Below are positions 1 through 8,200 of a stretch of DNA of 14,589 nucleotides, one piece after another. Numbering within the stretch: position 1 is the stretch's first letter; the number at the start of each line of letters is the position of its first letter. The position numbers were made by a program, and so were the translations under genes. Below the pieces are notes generated by a model. That model searched no databases. It was not told where the DNA came from and saw only the letters and a list, made by a program, of their open reading frames with translations. This stretch comes from an uncultured Saprospiraceae bacterium (GTDB taxonomy: Bacteria > Bacteroidota > Bacteroidia > Chitinophagales > Saprospiraceae): assembly GCA_937942405.1 (NCBI GenBank), contig CALDEN010000067.1:1-14589 (forward strand), in the 5' to 3' direction.

Positions 1-141
1 GATGATATAGAGCGAGATCATCAAAATCTACTGGAACATAATGTGACCATTGTAAGAGGTCCGATAACAGAAGACTTTGGGAAAGTGATCGTTTTCCAAG
101 ATATTTATGGTAATAAGTGGGACTTAATACAACCATTATGA
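1..141 (+). CDS. VOC-family (glyoxalase/bleomycin-resistance fold) protein, C-terminal fragment
   Basis: This is the 3' end of a gene that begins before the window. The frame is open from base 1 to the TGA at 139-141 and encodes 46 residues. The last part reads VIVFQDIYGNKWDLIQPL, which resembles the closing beta strand of vicinal-oxygen-chelate proteins (pattern FxDPxGNxWDLI). In that family the domain binds a metal or a small substrate; the catalytic residues lie mostly outside the visible fragment, so the reaction cannot be named. The stop overlaps the ATG of the next gene (ATGA, 138-141), so the two are probably co-transcribed and translationally coupled. Assignment to the VOC superfamily is fairly likely; anything finer is not supported. 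Confidence 0.6.
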   Translation, partial: DDIERDHQNLLEHNVTIVRGPITEDFGKVIVFQDIYGNKWDLIQPL

Positions 142-659
142 GTATACGTATCATAGAATTTAAGGCAAAAGTCGACCGTTTAGATATATACGAAGAAAAG
201 CTACTGGCTTTAAATCCACTCTTTAAAGGCCTCGACCATCAGATAGACACCTACTTTAATGCTACTAAAGATCGACTCAAACTACGTGAAGGAAACATAG
301 AAAACGCTCTCATCCAATACCATAGAAAGAACACTGCAAAGTCTAAACTCTCGTCTGTAAAGCTTTTTAAACATAAAGCAGATCCTGTTATAAAAGAGAT
401 ATTGACAGATCAGTTAGGAGTCAAAGTCATCGTAGATAAGCAACGTAAAATTTACTTTATAGGAAATGTGAAATTCCATTTTGATACGGTCGAAAATCTA
501 GGAACATTTATAGAAGTAGAAGCAATCGACGAACGTAACAAATATAGCTTAGAAGAACTTAAAGATCAATGTGACCATTATCTGGATCTGTTTGAGATAT
601 CTCCGTCTCAGCTGGTTAAAGTATCCTACAGTGACTTGCTATTGGCAATAAATACTTAG
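138..659 (+). CDS. CYTH-domain protein (class IV adenylate cyclase / thiamine-triphosphatase-like)
   Basis: The product is 173 aa with a CYTH (triphosphate tunnel) fold. These enzymes bind a triphosphate and divalent metal inside a beta barrel; members include class IV adenylate cyclases and tri(poly)phosphatases. Visible family features are the N-terminal strand IIEFKAKV (residues 5-12), DTYF (37-40), the basic strand RLKLREG (46-52), IQYHR (59-63), KIYF (104-107), HFDTVENLG (114-122) and the acidic strand FIEVEAI (124-130). I start it at 138 rather than at the in-frame ATG at 117. The 138 start overlaps the upstream stop as ATGA and puts the EFKAK strand at the N terminus, as is usual for the family. 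The usual ExExK motif reads E7-F-K9-A-K11, so one acidic metal ligand is replaced by Lys. Substrate is unknown; the name adenylate cyclase would be by homology only. Confidence 0.8.
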   Translation: MSIRIIEFKAKVDRLDIYEEKLLALNPLFKGLDHQIDTYFNATKDRLKLREGNIENALIQYHRKNTAKSKLSSVKLFKHKADPVIKEILTDQLGVKVIVDKQRKIYFIGNVKFHFDTVENLGTFIEVEAIDERNKYSLEELKDQCDHYLDLFEISPSQLVKVSYSDLLLAINT

Positions 660-667
660 TCATCTGA

Positions 668-1315
668 TCACTTAGGCATTAAACTCCTTCTACCATATTT
701 GGAACATATCGGGCACTTCAATGGATCATGACCTCTAGCAGGACAGTATTCTCTCCCAAAAAATATGATTTGCAAATGGAGTTTATTCCATAATTCCTCT
801 GGGAAAAGTCTTTTTAAATCTTTCTCGGTCTTTGCTACATTCTTACCCGTACTCAGAGCCCATCTGTGAGCCAACCTATGGATATGTGTATCTACTGGAA
901 ACGCAGGAACGCCGAATGCCTGAGCCATCACAACCGATGCTGTTTTATGTCCGACTCCAGGCAACTCTTCCAGTTCTTCAAAACTCTGAGGCACTACCCC
1001 TTCATGCTTATCTAAGAGGATATGCGATAAATTAAATATTGCTTTGGACTTAGCTGGAGATAATCCACATGGACGTATGATCGCCTTTATCTCTTCTACT
1101 GTATGTTTGATCATTTCTGACGGACTATCAGCCATCGCAAACAATGCTGGTGTAATTTTATTTACTCTCTCATCCGTACATTGAGCTGATAATAATACCG
1201 CTATTAAGAGCGTATATGGATCCTTATGATCTAAAGGGACAGGTGTCTCAGGATAGTATTCCTCAAGCATTGCAGAGATCAGTGGAGCTTTTTGTTTAGC
1301 AGAAAGATTTTTCAT
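668..1315 (-). CDS. nth: Endonuclease III-like DNA glycosylase/AP lyase
   Basis: The product is 215 aa, the normal length for endonuclease III. This enzyme removes oxidised pyrimidines and cleaves at the abasic site during base-excision repair. The SAQCTDERVN segment (43-52) matches the family's LSAQxTD motif. The helix-hairpin-helix LPGVGHKTA (118-126) contains the catalytic Lys124, and VDTHIHR (141-147) contains the catalytic Asp142. The C terminus carries cysteines at 191, 201 and 204 but no fourth cysteine, whereas the classical [4Fe-4S] site is C-X6-C-X2-C-X5-C. The cluster may be absent or bound differently. It is the last gene of a minus-strand operon: its ATG overlaps the upstream stop by one base (TAATG at 1313-1317). 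It ends 8 bases from the convergent CYTH gene. Confidence 0.93.
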   Translation of the reverse strand: MKNLSAKQKAPLISAMLEEYYPETPVPLDHKDPYTLLIAVLLSAQCTDERVNKITPALFAMADSPSEMIKHTVEEIKAIIRPCGLSPAKSKAIFNLSHILLDKHEGVVPQSFEELEELPGVGHKTASVVMAQAFGVPAFPVDTHIHRLAHRWALSTGKNVAKTEKDLKRLFPEELWNKLHLQIIFFGREYCPARGHDPLKCPICSKYGRRSLMPK

Positions 1316-2340
1316 TATAGCTCTAGTAAAAATTGTAAAGTATCTACCCCATCGGCATAATCCATGATTCCTGGATTTTGGGTCTGGCCGAGTTTTACTT
1401 GAGGCATTCCTAGATCCATCGTATTACAAGCTATACACTGAATCAGCTCTTTGTTTTCAACTAAGTGCTCTTTCAGTGTGTTCTCATCGGAATAGTATTC
1501 ATAATGTAGACAGGCAATCCGGGAAGCGATGTTCTTATCCTCCTTCAATATTATGCTCCCATTATTGAGATACATATCTCGATTGAGCATAAAAAGAGCG
1601 ATGTTATAATCAAAGTTGTTTTTATACTTGGAATGCAGAATGATCTGATTACGTTCATGCAGAATATCCAAAAGTCTATTTTTATCAAAGTCCTGAGGAA
1701 TATAAATCTTAGACACATTGCGACATCCTAATCCATAATAATTAAATACATCATTACCCAAAGCTCTAATCTCTTCATCTGTTTCTGTACCTGTCAGTAC
1801 AGCTACTGCATTCCTGTTTTTACGTATGATATTGGGATATTTTCCAAAATAACTCTCGAAATATCTTGCAGAATTATTACTACCTGTAGAGATCACCGCA
1901 TCAAAATCAGCTAAGCGATCTACAATCTTAAAGCACTCCTTATATTCTGGATATGACGAAACGAGCTCGTCAATTAAAAAAGTAGAAAGCACCTGGTCCT
2001 TATCTGAAAACTTAATCAGAGCGATATGACCACTTATAAATACCGTTAACAGATCATGGAACCCCACACAAGGAATATTTCCTGCCAATATGAGCCCTAC
2101 TTTTTGCTGAACAGTCTCTTGTTTAAATCTATACTTACCGACCCAATCCTTGAGTATATCTGCATCTAAAAAATGATTCTTAATGGCCAATAATGCGGTC
2201 CACGAATTTTCTTTGCTGAACCACTTATTTTTATACTCCGCGTATTCCACTGCCGCTGTGAGCTTTTCATTATCTCGGTGTATAATCTCCCCTAAAGCGA
2301 CAAGAGCCTCGATTCTCTTATCTAAATCCTGCTTACTCAT
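1315..2340 (-). CDS. LuxC-like acyl-CoA reductase family protein
   Basis: The product is 341 aa and looks like the LuxC/acyl-CoA reductase family, an aldehyde-dehydrogenase-fold group that reduces acyl-CoA or acyl-enzyme to the aldehyde with NADPH. Visible blocks are GLILAGNIPCVGFHDLL (82-98), FDAVISTGSNNSARYF (146-161), IIRKNRNAVAVLTGTE (171-186) and YYGLGCRNVSKIYIP (201-215). Cys206 is the probable nucleophile. There is no signal peptide or membrane segment, so it should be cytosolic. It sits second in the operon, overlapping the pseudouridine synthase gene by 8 bases (2333-2340) and the nth start by one base. No luxD/luxE, luciferase or acyl-carrier gene is nearby, so a bioluminescence role is not implied. 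The physiological acyl substrate cannot be told. Bacteroidota genomes often carry such stand-alone homologues. Confidence 0.8.
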   Translation of the reverse strand: MSKQDLDKRIEALVALGEIIHRDNEKLTAAVEYAEYKNKWFSKENSWTALLAIKNHFLDADILKDWVGKYRFKQETVQQKVGLILAGNIPCVGFHDLLTVFISGHIALIKFSDKDQVLSTFLIDELVSSYPEYKECFKIVDRLADFDAVISTGSNNSARYFESYFGKYPNIIRKNRNAVAVLTGTETDEEIRALGNDVFNYYGLGCRNVSKIYIPQDFDKNRLLDILHERNQIILHSKYKNNFDYNIALFMLNRDMYLNNGSIILKEDKNIASRIACLHYEYYSDENTLKEHLVENKELIQCIACNTMDLGMPQVKLGQTQNPGIMDYADGVDTLQFLLEL

Positions 2341-3376
2341 GTTTCTTTCTATTTGCTAGATAATGTCTCCATTTTTCCATCAATAATGTCATGTCCTCTG
2401 GCAAGTCAGATTCAAAAAACACTTTTTCTTTTGTCCGAGGATGTATAAATCCGAGAGACTTTGCATGTAAGGCCTGTCGTGGACATATCTTAAAACAGTT
2501 TTCAACGAATGTTTTGTACTTTGAAAAAACGGTTCCTTTTCTTACCGAGTTACCTCCATATCTAGAGTCATTAAATACAGGATGGTTTCTAGAATTCATG
2601 TGGACACGGATCTGATGCGTACGACCTGTCTCCAGCCTACACTTAATCATAGATACGTAATATAAATCCTCAATCACTTCGTAATGAGTCACCGCTCGCT
2701 TTCCTTCATCTCCATCTGGAAAAGCATGTCTTTTTATACGCTCTTTGGGATGACGTCCGATATTACAATCGATGGTTCCTTTGGGCTCGTCAAAATTACC
2801 CCAGACTAGAGAATAATACTCTCGCTCTATACTATGGTCATAAAACTGCTTAGACAGATGAGTCATGGCCGCTTCGTTTTTGGCGATGACCAGTAGACCT
2901 GATGTTTCCTTATCTATCCGATGCACTAATCCAGGACGATCTTCTAGATTTCCATCCATAACAGGCAGTTCCATGTTTTGATAATGATACGCTAGACCAT
3001 TGACTAGCGTCCCATCATGATTACCTACTCCAGGATGCACTACGAGTCCTGAGGGCTTATTAACGATCATTATATCCTCATCCTCATATTCTATCCCGAA
3101 TGCGACATCTTGAGCTATAATGGACTCCTTAAACCCTGGCGGATTAGGAAGTAAAACAGTGATTACTTCTCCCGGCTTAATTTTATGATTGGATTTTACA
3201 TTTTTATCATTGACCTGAACAGCGTCTGCTTTGATGGCATTTTGGATCTTATTCCGAGACGTTTTTTCCAGTTTATCAAATAGAAATTTATCTATTCGCA
3301 TCGATGATTGCCCCGGATCCACCACTATTCGATGATGCAAGTATAAATCGTCATTTTGTGTTTCTTGATCTTCCAT
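2333..3376 (-). CDS. RluA/RluD-family 23S rRNA pseudouridine synthase
   Basis: The product is 347 aa with an N-terminal S4 RNA-binding domain (about 26-80, beginning MRIDKFLFDKL) and an RluA-type pseudouridine synthase catalytic domain (about 95-325). Family motifs are IMIVNKPSGLVVHPG (102-116), RPGLVHRIDKETSGLLV (147-163) with the catalytic Asp155, REYYSLVWG (185-193) and GRTHQIRVHM (251-260). The reaction converts uridines to pseudouridine in RNA. The S4 plus catalytic layout and length match RluD, which acts on the helix 69 region of 23S rRNA, but RluA/RluC-type targets cannot be excluded. It is the first gene of the rluD-like/luxC-like/nth operon, with its start 71 bases from the divergent PLP-enzyme gene. 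Confidence 0.9.
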   Translation of the reverse strand: MEDQETQNDDLYLHHRIVVDPGQSSMRIDKFLFDKLEKTSRNKIQNAIKADAVQVNDKNVKSNHKIKPGEVITVLLPNPPGFKESIIAQDVAFGIEYEDEDIMIVNKPSGLVVHPGVGNHDGTLVNGLAYHYQNMELPVMDGNLEDRPGLVHRIDKETSGLLVIAKNEAAMTHLSKQFYDHSIEREYYSLVWGNFDEPKGTIDCNIGRHPKERIKRHAFPDGDEGKRAVTHYEVIEDLYYVSMIKCRLETGRTHQIRVHMNSRNHPVFNDSRYGGNSVRKGTVFSKYKTFVENCFKICPRQALHAKSLGFIHPRTKEKVFFESDLPEDMTLLMEKWRHYLANRKKHE

Positions 3377-3447
3377 TATTCTGCTCTCTTTATGTATTAT
3401 TTGCTCTATCTTAACCGTCTTTTTCAGACTTTAAACTACTATCAGTT

Positions 3448-4632
3448 ATGAATATTGACTCATATATCGTTAAGGAATCCAAAGACAAAGTTACGACTAA
3501 ACCGCATGTGCTCCCTATATATGCGAGTTCATCTTTTGTATTTGACAATATAGAGGACAGTATCGATGTATTTAAAGGGGATAAAGATGCTCACAAGTAC
3601 AGTCGCTATGGAAATCCGACCATAGATGCCGTCGCTGATAAGATTGCCCATATGGCTGTTTATGGATCTGATCTTGAAGCTTTTGGACTTATGACGAGTA
3701 GTGGGATGTCTGCGATAAGCATTGCTCTGACCAGTTTTCTTAAAACGGGCGACCAGGTTCTGAGTCAAGGAAATCTATATGGGGGCACCACTGAATTATT
3801 AAATAAGATAATCAGTAGATCGGGAGTAGAAACAATATTTACCAATCTCCAAGATCTCAATCAGGTAGAAGATATCCTCAAATCCAATCCAAAGATCAAG
3901 ATATGCTATTTTGAAACTCCAGCAAACCCGACCATGGCTTGTGTGGATATCGAGGCGATTACACAATTATGTAGACAATATGGTGTGCTAAGTATTGCAG
4001 ACAACACCTTCTGTACGCCCTATTTACAACAACCTCTCCTACTCGGCACAGATATCGTCATCCACTCTACCACTAAGTATCTCAATGGTCATGGAAACTC
4101 CATAGCTGGTATGATCATATGTAAAAATCCTGAGCATCAAAAATCCTTATGGACTACGCTTAAACTTGTCGGATCTACTTGTAATGCATGGGATGCATGG
4201 CTGACCAATCAAGGGCTCAAAACACTATCCTTACGCATGGATAGGCACTCATCTAATGCATTGGCTTTAGCCAAATTTTTAGAACAACATGGACGAGTAA
4301 AACAGGTCAACTACAACGGACTCACTTCTCATCCAGATCATCTTATCGCTTGTAAGCAAATGAAAGATTTCGGAGGGATGATGAGCTTTGAGATAGATGG
4401 ATCTGTACAAGATGGCATCGACTTTATGAATAAATTGGAATTCTGTACACTAGCTCCTACTCTGGGTGACGTGGATACATTAATCTTGCATCCGGCCTCT
4501 TCTTCTCATCTCAATGTAGCCAAAGAAATCCGAGAGCGTAATGGCATCACCGATGGATTAGTGCGTATTTCTGTAGGGATAGAAAGTATTGAGGATATTA
4601 TTAATGATATCGGAGCTGCATTGGATAAATAA
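3448..4632 (+). CDS. Cys/Met-metabolism PLP-dependent enzyme (trans-sulfuration family)
   Basis: The product is 394 aa, the standard length for the fold-type I trans-sulfuration family: cystathionine gamma-synthase, cystathionine beta- and gamma-lyase, methionine gamma-lyase and O-acetylhomoserine sulfhydrylase. Lys210 in HSTTKYLNGHGN is the expected Schiff-base lysine. YSRYGNPT (51-58) supplies phosphate-binding Tyr51 and Arg53 from the neighbouring subunit. LYGGTTEL (110-117) carries the ring-stacking Tyr111. ADNTFCTPYLQQP (184-196) carries Asp185 for the pyridine nitrogen, and VRISVGIE (372-379) carries the carboxylate-binding Arg373. The position occupied by Cys in classical methionine gamma-lyase (YGCT) is Gly here, which argues mildly against that activity. 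Between synthase and lyase I cannot decide. It stands alone on this strand, diverging from the rluD-like operon and running tail to tail with the phosphoesterase gene 6 bases away. Confidence 0.88.
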   Translation: MNIDSYIVKESKDKVTTKPHVLPIYASSSFVFDNIEDSIDVFKGDKDAHKYSRYGNPTIDAVADKIAHMAVYGSDLEAFGLMTSSGMSAISIALTSFLKTGDQVLSQGNLYGGTTELLNKIISRSGVETIFTNLQDLNQVEDILKSNPKIKICYFETPANPTMACVDIEAITQLCRQYGVLSIADNTFCTPYLQQPLLLGTDIVIHSTTKYLNGHGNSIAGMIICKNPEHQKSLWTTLKLVGSTCNAWDAWLTNQGLKTLSLRMDRHSSNALALAKFLEQHGRVKQVNYNGLTSHPDHLIACKQMKDFGGMMSFEIDGSVQDGIDFMNKLEFCTLAPTLGDVDTLILHPASSSHLNVAKEIRERNGITDGLVRISVGIESIEDIINDIGAALDK

Positions 4633-4638
4633 GCTCGA

Positions 4639-5199
4639 TTAGGTCCTTATTCTCGGATCTGATAATGGAGATCCATTAGAATCCCATTCCTTATCTACCC
4701 TTCCTCGTAAGCCTAGCTCAACGGCACGAAGGTTTTCGATCTTTCCTGCATTTATCTCAAAGAGGAGAATGGTTCTAATTTTATGAAAACCGATATGGCC
4801 ACAGGCTCCAGGATTCATGTGCAAGAGTACATTTTTATGATCTGGCATGACCTTGCAGATATGAGAGTGTCCACATATGTATAGATTGGGCTTATGTATT
4901 TTAATCTCATTTACAACCCTTTTATAAAGCTTTCCCGGATAACCTCCGATATGTGTAATGAAGACTTTTATTCCTTCGATCTCAAAGTGAAGGTTTAAAG
5001 GAAACTCTTGACGAATCTCCGCACTATCTATATTTCCATAAACACCTCTGATGGGTTTGTTTAGTTTTTCGAGTTCATCGATAACCGATCTAGGACCTAC
5101 ATCACCAGCATGCCAGATCTCATCTACATCGACCAGATGCTTAGTTACATCTTCATGCATATAACCGTGGGTATCCGATATCAGACCTATTTTAATCAT
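4639..5199 (-). CDS. YfcE/MJ0936-type metallophosphoesterase
   Basis: The product is 186 aa, a small calcineurin-like phosphoesterase of the YfcE/MJ0936 type. These cytosolic enzymes use two divalent metals to hydrolyse phosphodiesters. All metal-ligand motifs are present: D9-T-H11, HAGD (30-33, Asp33), YGNID (54-58, Asn56), THIGG (82-86, His83) and GHSH (110-113, His111 and His113). The reading frame begins two residues before the first strand (MIKIGLISDTHG), so the start is secure. The last 25 or so residues go beyond the domain core and are polar. The true substrate is unknown; members are usually named by fold only. The gene lies directly downstream of the giant-protein operon but behind its terminator, so it needs its own promoter. 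Confidence 0.9.
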   Translation of the reverse strand: MIKIGLISDTHGYMHEDVTKHLVDVDEIWHAGDVGPRSVIDELEKLNKPIRGVYGNIDSAEIRQEFPLNLHFEIEGIKVFITHIGGYPGKLYKRVVNEIKIHKPNLYICGHSHICKVMPDHKNVLLHMNPGACGHIGFHKIRTILLFEINAGKIENLRAVELGLRGRVDKEWDSNGSPLSDPRIRT

Positions 5200-5203
5200 A
5201 GTT

Positions 5204-5211
5204 CAAAAATA
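5204..5211 (-). promoter_or_regulatory. Possible Bacteroidota-type -7 element for the phosphoesterase gene
   Basis: On the minus strand the bases read TATTTTTG, an exact fit to the Bacteroidota -7 consensus TANNTTTG. It is only 4 bases before the ATG at 5199, so transcription would begin at or next to the start codon, giving a leaderless message. No clear -33 TTG lies at the usual distance upstream, where the run of T from the preceding terminator sits. The match is short and the region is AT-rich, so this is a weak call. Confidence 0.25.
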
Positions 5212-5225
5212 AGTTCTCTAAAACT

Positions 5226-5261
5226 AAAAAAGCCTAACCCAAAAATAAATTTGGGTTAGGC
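5226..5261 (-). terminator. Intrinsic terminator of the giant-protein operon
   Basis: Bases 5232-5242 (GCCTAACCCAA) and 5251-5261 (TTGGGTTAGGC) form a perfect 11-bp stem with an 8-base A/T loop. On the minus strand the stem is followed immediately by six T (5231-5226). It begins 25 bases past the stop of the 1317-aa gene and before the phosphoesterase start, so it should end transcription of the two giant genes. The opposite side of the stem has no T run, so it acts in one direction. Confidence 0.9.
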
Positions 5262-5286
5262 CATATCCTGATGTTATCAGAACACT

Positions 5287-8200
5287 TTATTTCATGACGA
5301 TCATCTTCTTCGTCTCTACTTGATTATTTATAGTTAATCTGTAGTAGTAAATTCCTGTACCAGATAGATCATCTGTACTTATCATCGTTCGATTAACACC
5401 TTTAGATGATACTGCATTTACAGTATGTACTAATCTTCCGTTAATGTCTATAAAATCTAATGTATAGCCATCACTATTCTCTGTATAGAATGTAATTTCT
5501 GAATTATCTGTAAACGGATTAGGCTTGTTTTGGTATAAAACAAATCCCTCTGCCGCATCAATCTCTGTCGATGCCTCTAAAGATAAATCCAGTACTTCTA
5601 GCCTATCGTTATACACCTCTGCTCTTACATCGTCCGTCATTGTCAATGCTTCTGACAAGTATCCATCTACTGTAGCTACAAACTTCAAGGTCATGATACG
5701 CTCTGTATTTACAGCTTCTAATTGATTCCAACTGATCACTAATCCGTCCTCTGTTTTGGCAAAGTTAGATCCACCGAAGTCAGCTAAACCTGTAGCTTTA
5801 GTATCGATGAGGTCCAGCATTCCATTGGTAGCGATTGCAAATTGAAATCCTACAAGATCCATAGATTCTTCCAAATTCAAGCTTAGTTCAACTTCTTGTC
5901 CTGCTTTAAATTCTTGATCATTGAACATTAATTTCATTTCTCCAGAAGATCTATTGGAAGCACTTTCCTGAGCTGAATTAAATGCTGCAGAATTATTTAC
6001 ATCACCTATTTTAACGGCTACAAAGTCAGCTTCTTCTTCATTTACGAAAAGTGAATTTATGTCAATTGTAGAATCATATGCCCATGGGTCTCTAGGATCT
6101 ACAAATTCATATTCCTGATCTACAAATACAAATGGCTCGTTATTCTGGAATGTTTCATGTATCCCTAGGATCAATTTTCTCAATTCGATAAGGTCTGTAG
6201 CAGATATATTACTACTTGCATTAATATCTGCAGCGATCATTTTGTATGGCGAATCTAGTGTATCCGTCATCAATATGTGCTTCTGTATCAATACTAAATC
6301 CAATGTAGATACCCCATTCATATGATCTGTATCCTTTTTAGGATTAATGGCATAACCATCGTAGTAATCTACTGCATTAAATGCATAGTTACCTGTCTGA
6401 TTAGTCATATCCATGATCATTGCATTATCTGTAATGTTCATAAGTTCTACTTCTACATTTTCTACTTCTTCTCCAGTCTCACTCATGATCTCTCCTGATA
6501 CTCTCGCTCCAGCTCCATTTACATCCGTACAGTAATCTCCTGTATCTTGCAGTACCAACGTTACAGTACAGAACTCAGCATTTCCTTCAGAATCCAATAC
6601 ATACATCTGTAAAGCAATCTCTGCTCCGATACCATTAGGTATGTCCGCACAAGTAAATTCCATAGCCGGTGTATTACCATCTGCTGTAAAAGAATAGCTC
6701 AATACATCTGAAGGATCACAGGTATCTTCTGACTTAATATTGAAGTCCGATGCCCACACTTCTGTAGTACCTCCTGGTCCCATAGGCCATATAACCTCAG
6801 CATAACATATCGGTGTAGGTGCTACCTCATCATCTATTGTAATATAACATATGCACTCTCCTACATTACCACAATCATCTACTGCAGTAAATACGCCTTT
6901 ATGTGTACCAGAAGGATACAGGCCATTCATAGTTGCTCCTAATCCCGTATGCTCCACTGTTCCATTATCATGAAGGTCTAAAGTCCATGAATATGCAAGT
7001 ATAGCTGAACAGTCATCTGTCGCTGTTTTTGTCAAGTTTATATATCCCTGACAATCATTGTGACCGTCTACGATCTCTACATCATTACATGTAGGGAACA
7101 CAGGTGCTGCCCCTCCAGTTAAATTGATTTGCTGCTCGAACTCAAAGAAATCGATCGGCGAATTAGGATCATATACACACCAGTCCACTACTTTCCATGT
7201 TCTGATAATCTGATGACAGAAATCATTAGAAGGACTTGTATTATTTACTACTTCATCAGTATACGTAATTGCAATATCTACACAAGGCGATGTATTGTTT
7301 ACTGTTGGTGCTCCACCGATGATACTAGGGTCTGTAGACTGACCAGATAAACATCCTGTCAGCTGCAATGTAGAAGAACCCCATGAAATATCATTTGCTT
7401 GCAACGGATCATTTCCTGCTATCGTAATCGTCTGAGTACATGTAACCGTTTGGTTGCTAGCACTAGTTGCAGTCCATGTTCTAATAAAATACCCTGTATT
7501 ACAGTTTTCATTTAATAGAGGACCGTCTGAATGAGAAAATGTAGGAGTCGTACAGTTTCCAGTTACTGTAGGCATACCTGTTACAGATGGATCTGTACTA
7601 GAGCCACAGCTTACCGTTCTATTTGACGGACAACTTATGGTAGGTGGCACAAGATCGTTGATTACAACATTTCCTGTACATACACTTGTATTATCACATT
7701 CATCTGTTACTAAAAGATATACTGTATTCGTTTGGTTATTTGCATCAGAACAACAGAATTCTACACTTTCCTGGTAATTAGATCCAGTCCTCGATATAAG
7801 GAATGATACGTTTCCACAATTATCATAACTTCCATCATCCAATGAAGTCGCATATAAAGTCTCACACTCTCCCAATCCCAATGATAGAATTGTACCTCCT
7901 TCACAAATAGCATAAGGAGCAGTTACATCATACACCCATACTTCCGTAAAACAATCTGTAACATGTCCACAAGCATCTGTAACAGTATACTTCAACCATG
8001 ATGGACCTATAGGTAATCCTGAAATTTCAAAATTTGGTTGATTTCCAGTATATCCTGTCACTTTTACATTAGTATACTCGAAAGGCAAATTAGGGTCAGG
8101 CTCATCACCGGTTCCGTTTCCATATTTATATCCTACTATCCATGTGTATGAACTACATTCTACGACTAATTCTGGTGCCAGAACATCCGTATAAGTAGTT

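Noticed and set aside
117..137. Upstream ATG at 117 as the start of the CYTH gene
   Set aside because: It lies inside the coding end of the preceding gene and adds residues outside the CYTH domain; the ATG at 138 gives the ATGA overlap and the family's normal N terminus.
1315..2340. Part of a lux bioluminescence operon
   Set aside because: Only a LuxC-like gene is present; neighbours are an rRNA-modification gene and a DNA-repair gene, and no luciferase or LuxD/LuxE-like gene is in the window.
3377..3447. Divergent promoter elements between the rluD-like and PLP-enzyme genes
   Set aside because: The best match on the plus strand (TATTATTTG, 3395-3403) has a 3-base instead of a 2-base spacer and no TTG at -33; nothing on the minus strand fits. 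The gap must hold promoters but I cannot place them.
4655..4674. Hairpin GGATCT-N8-AGATCC near the convergent gene ends as a shared terminator
   Set aside because: The stem is only 6 bp, no T run follows on either strand, and it lies inside the coding end of the phosphoesterase.
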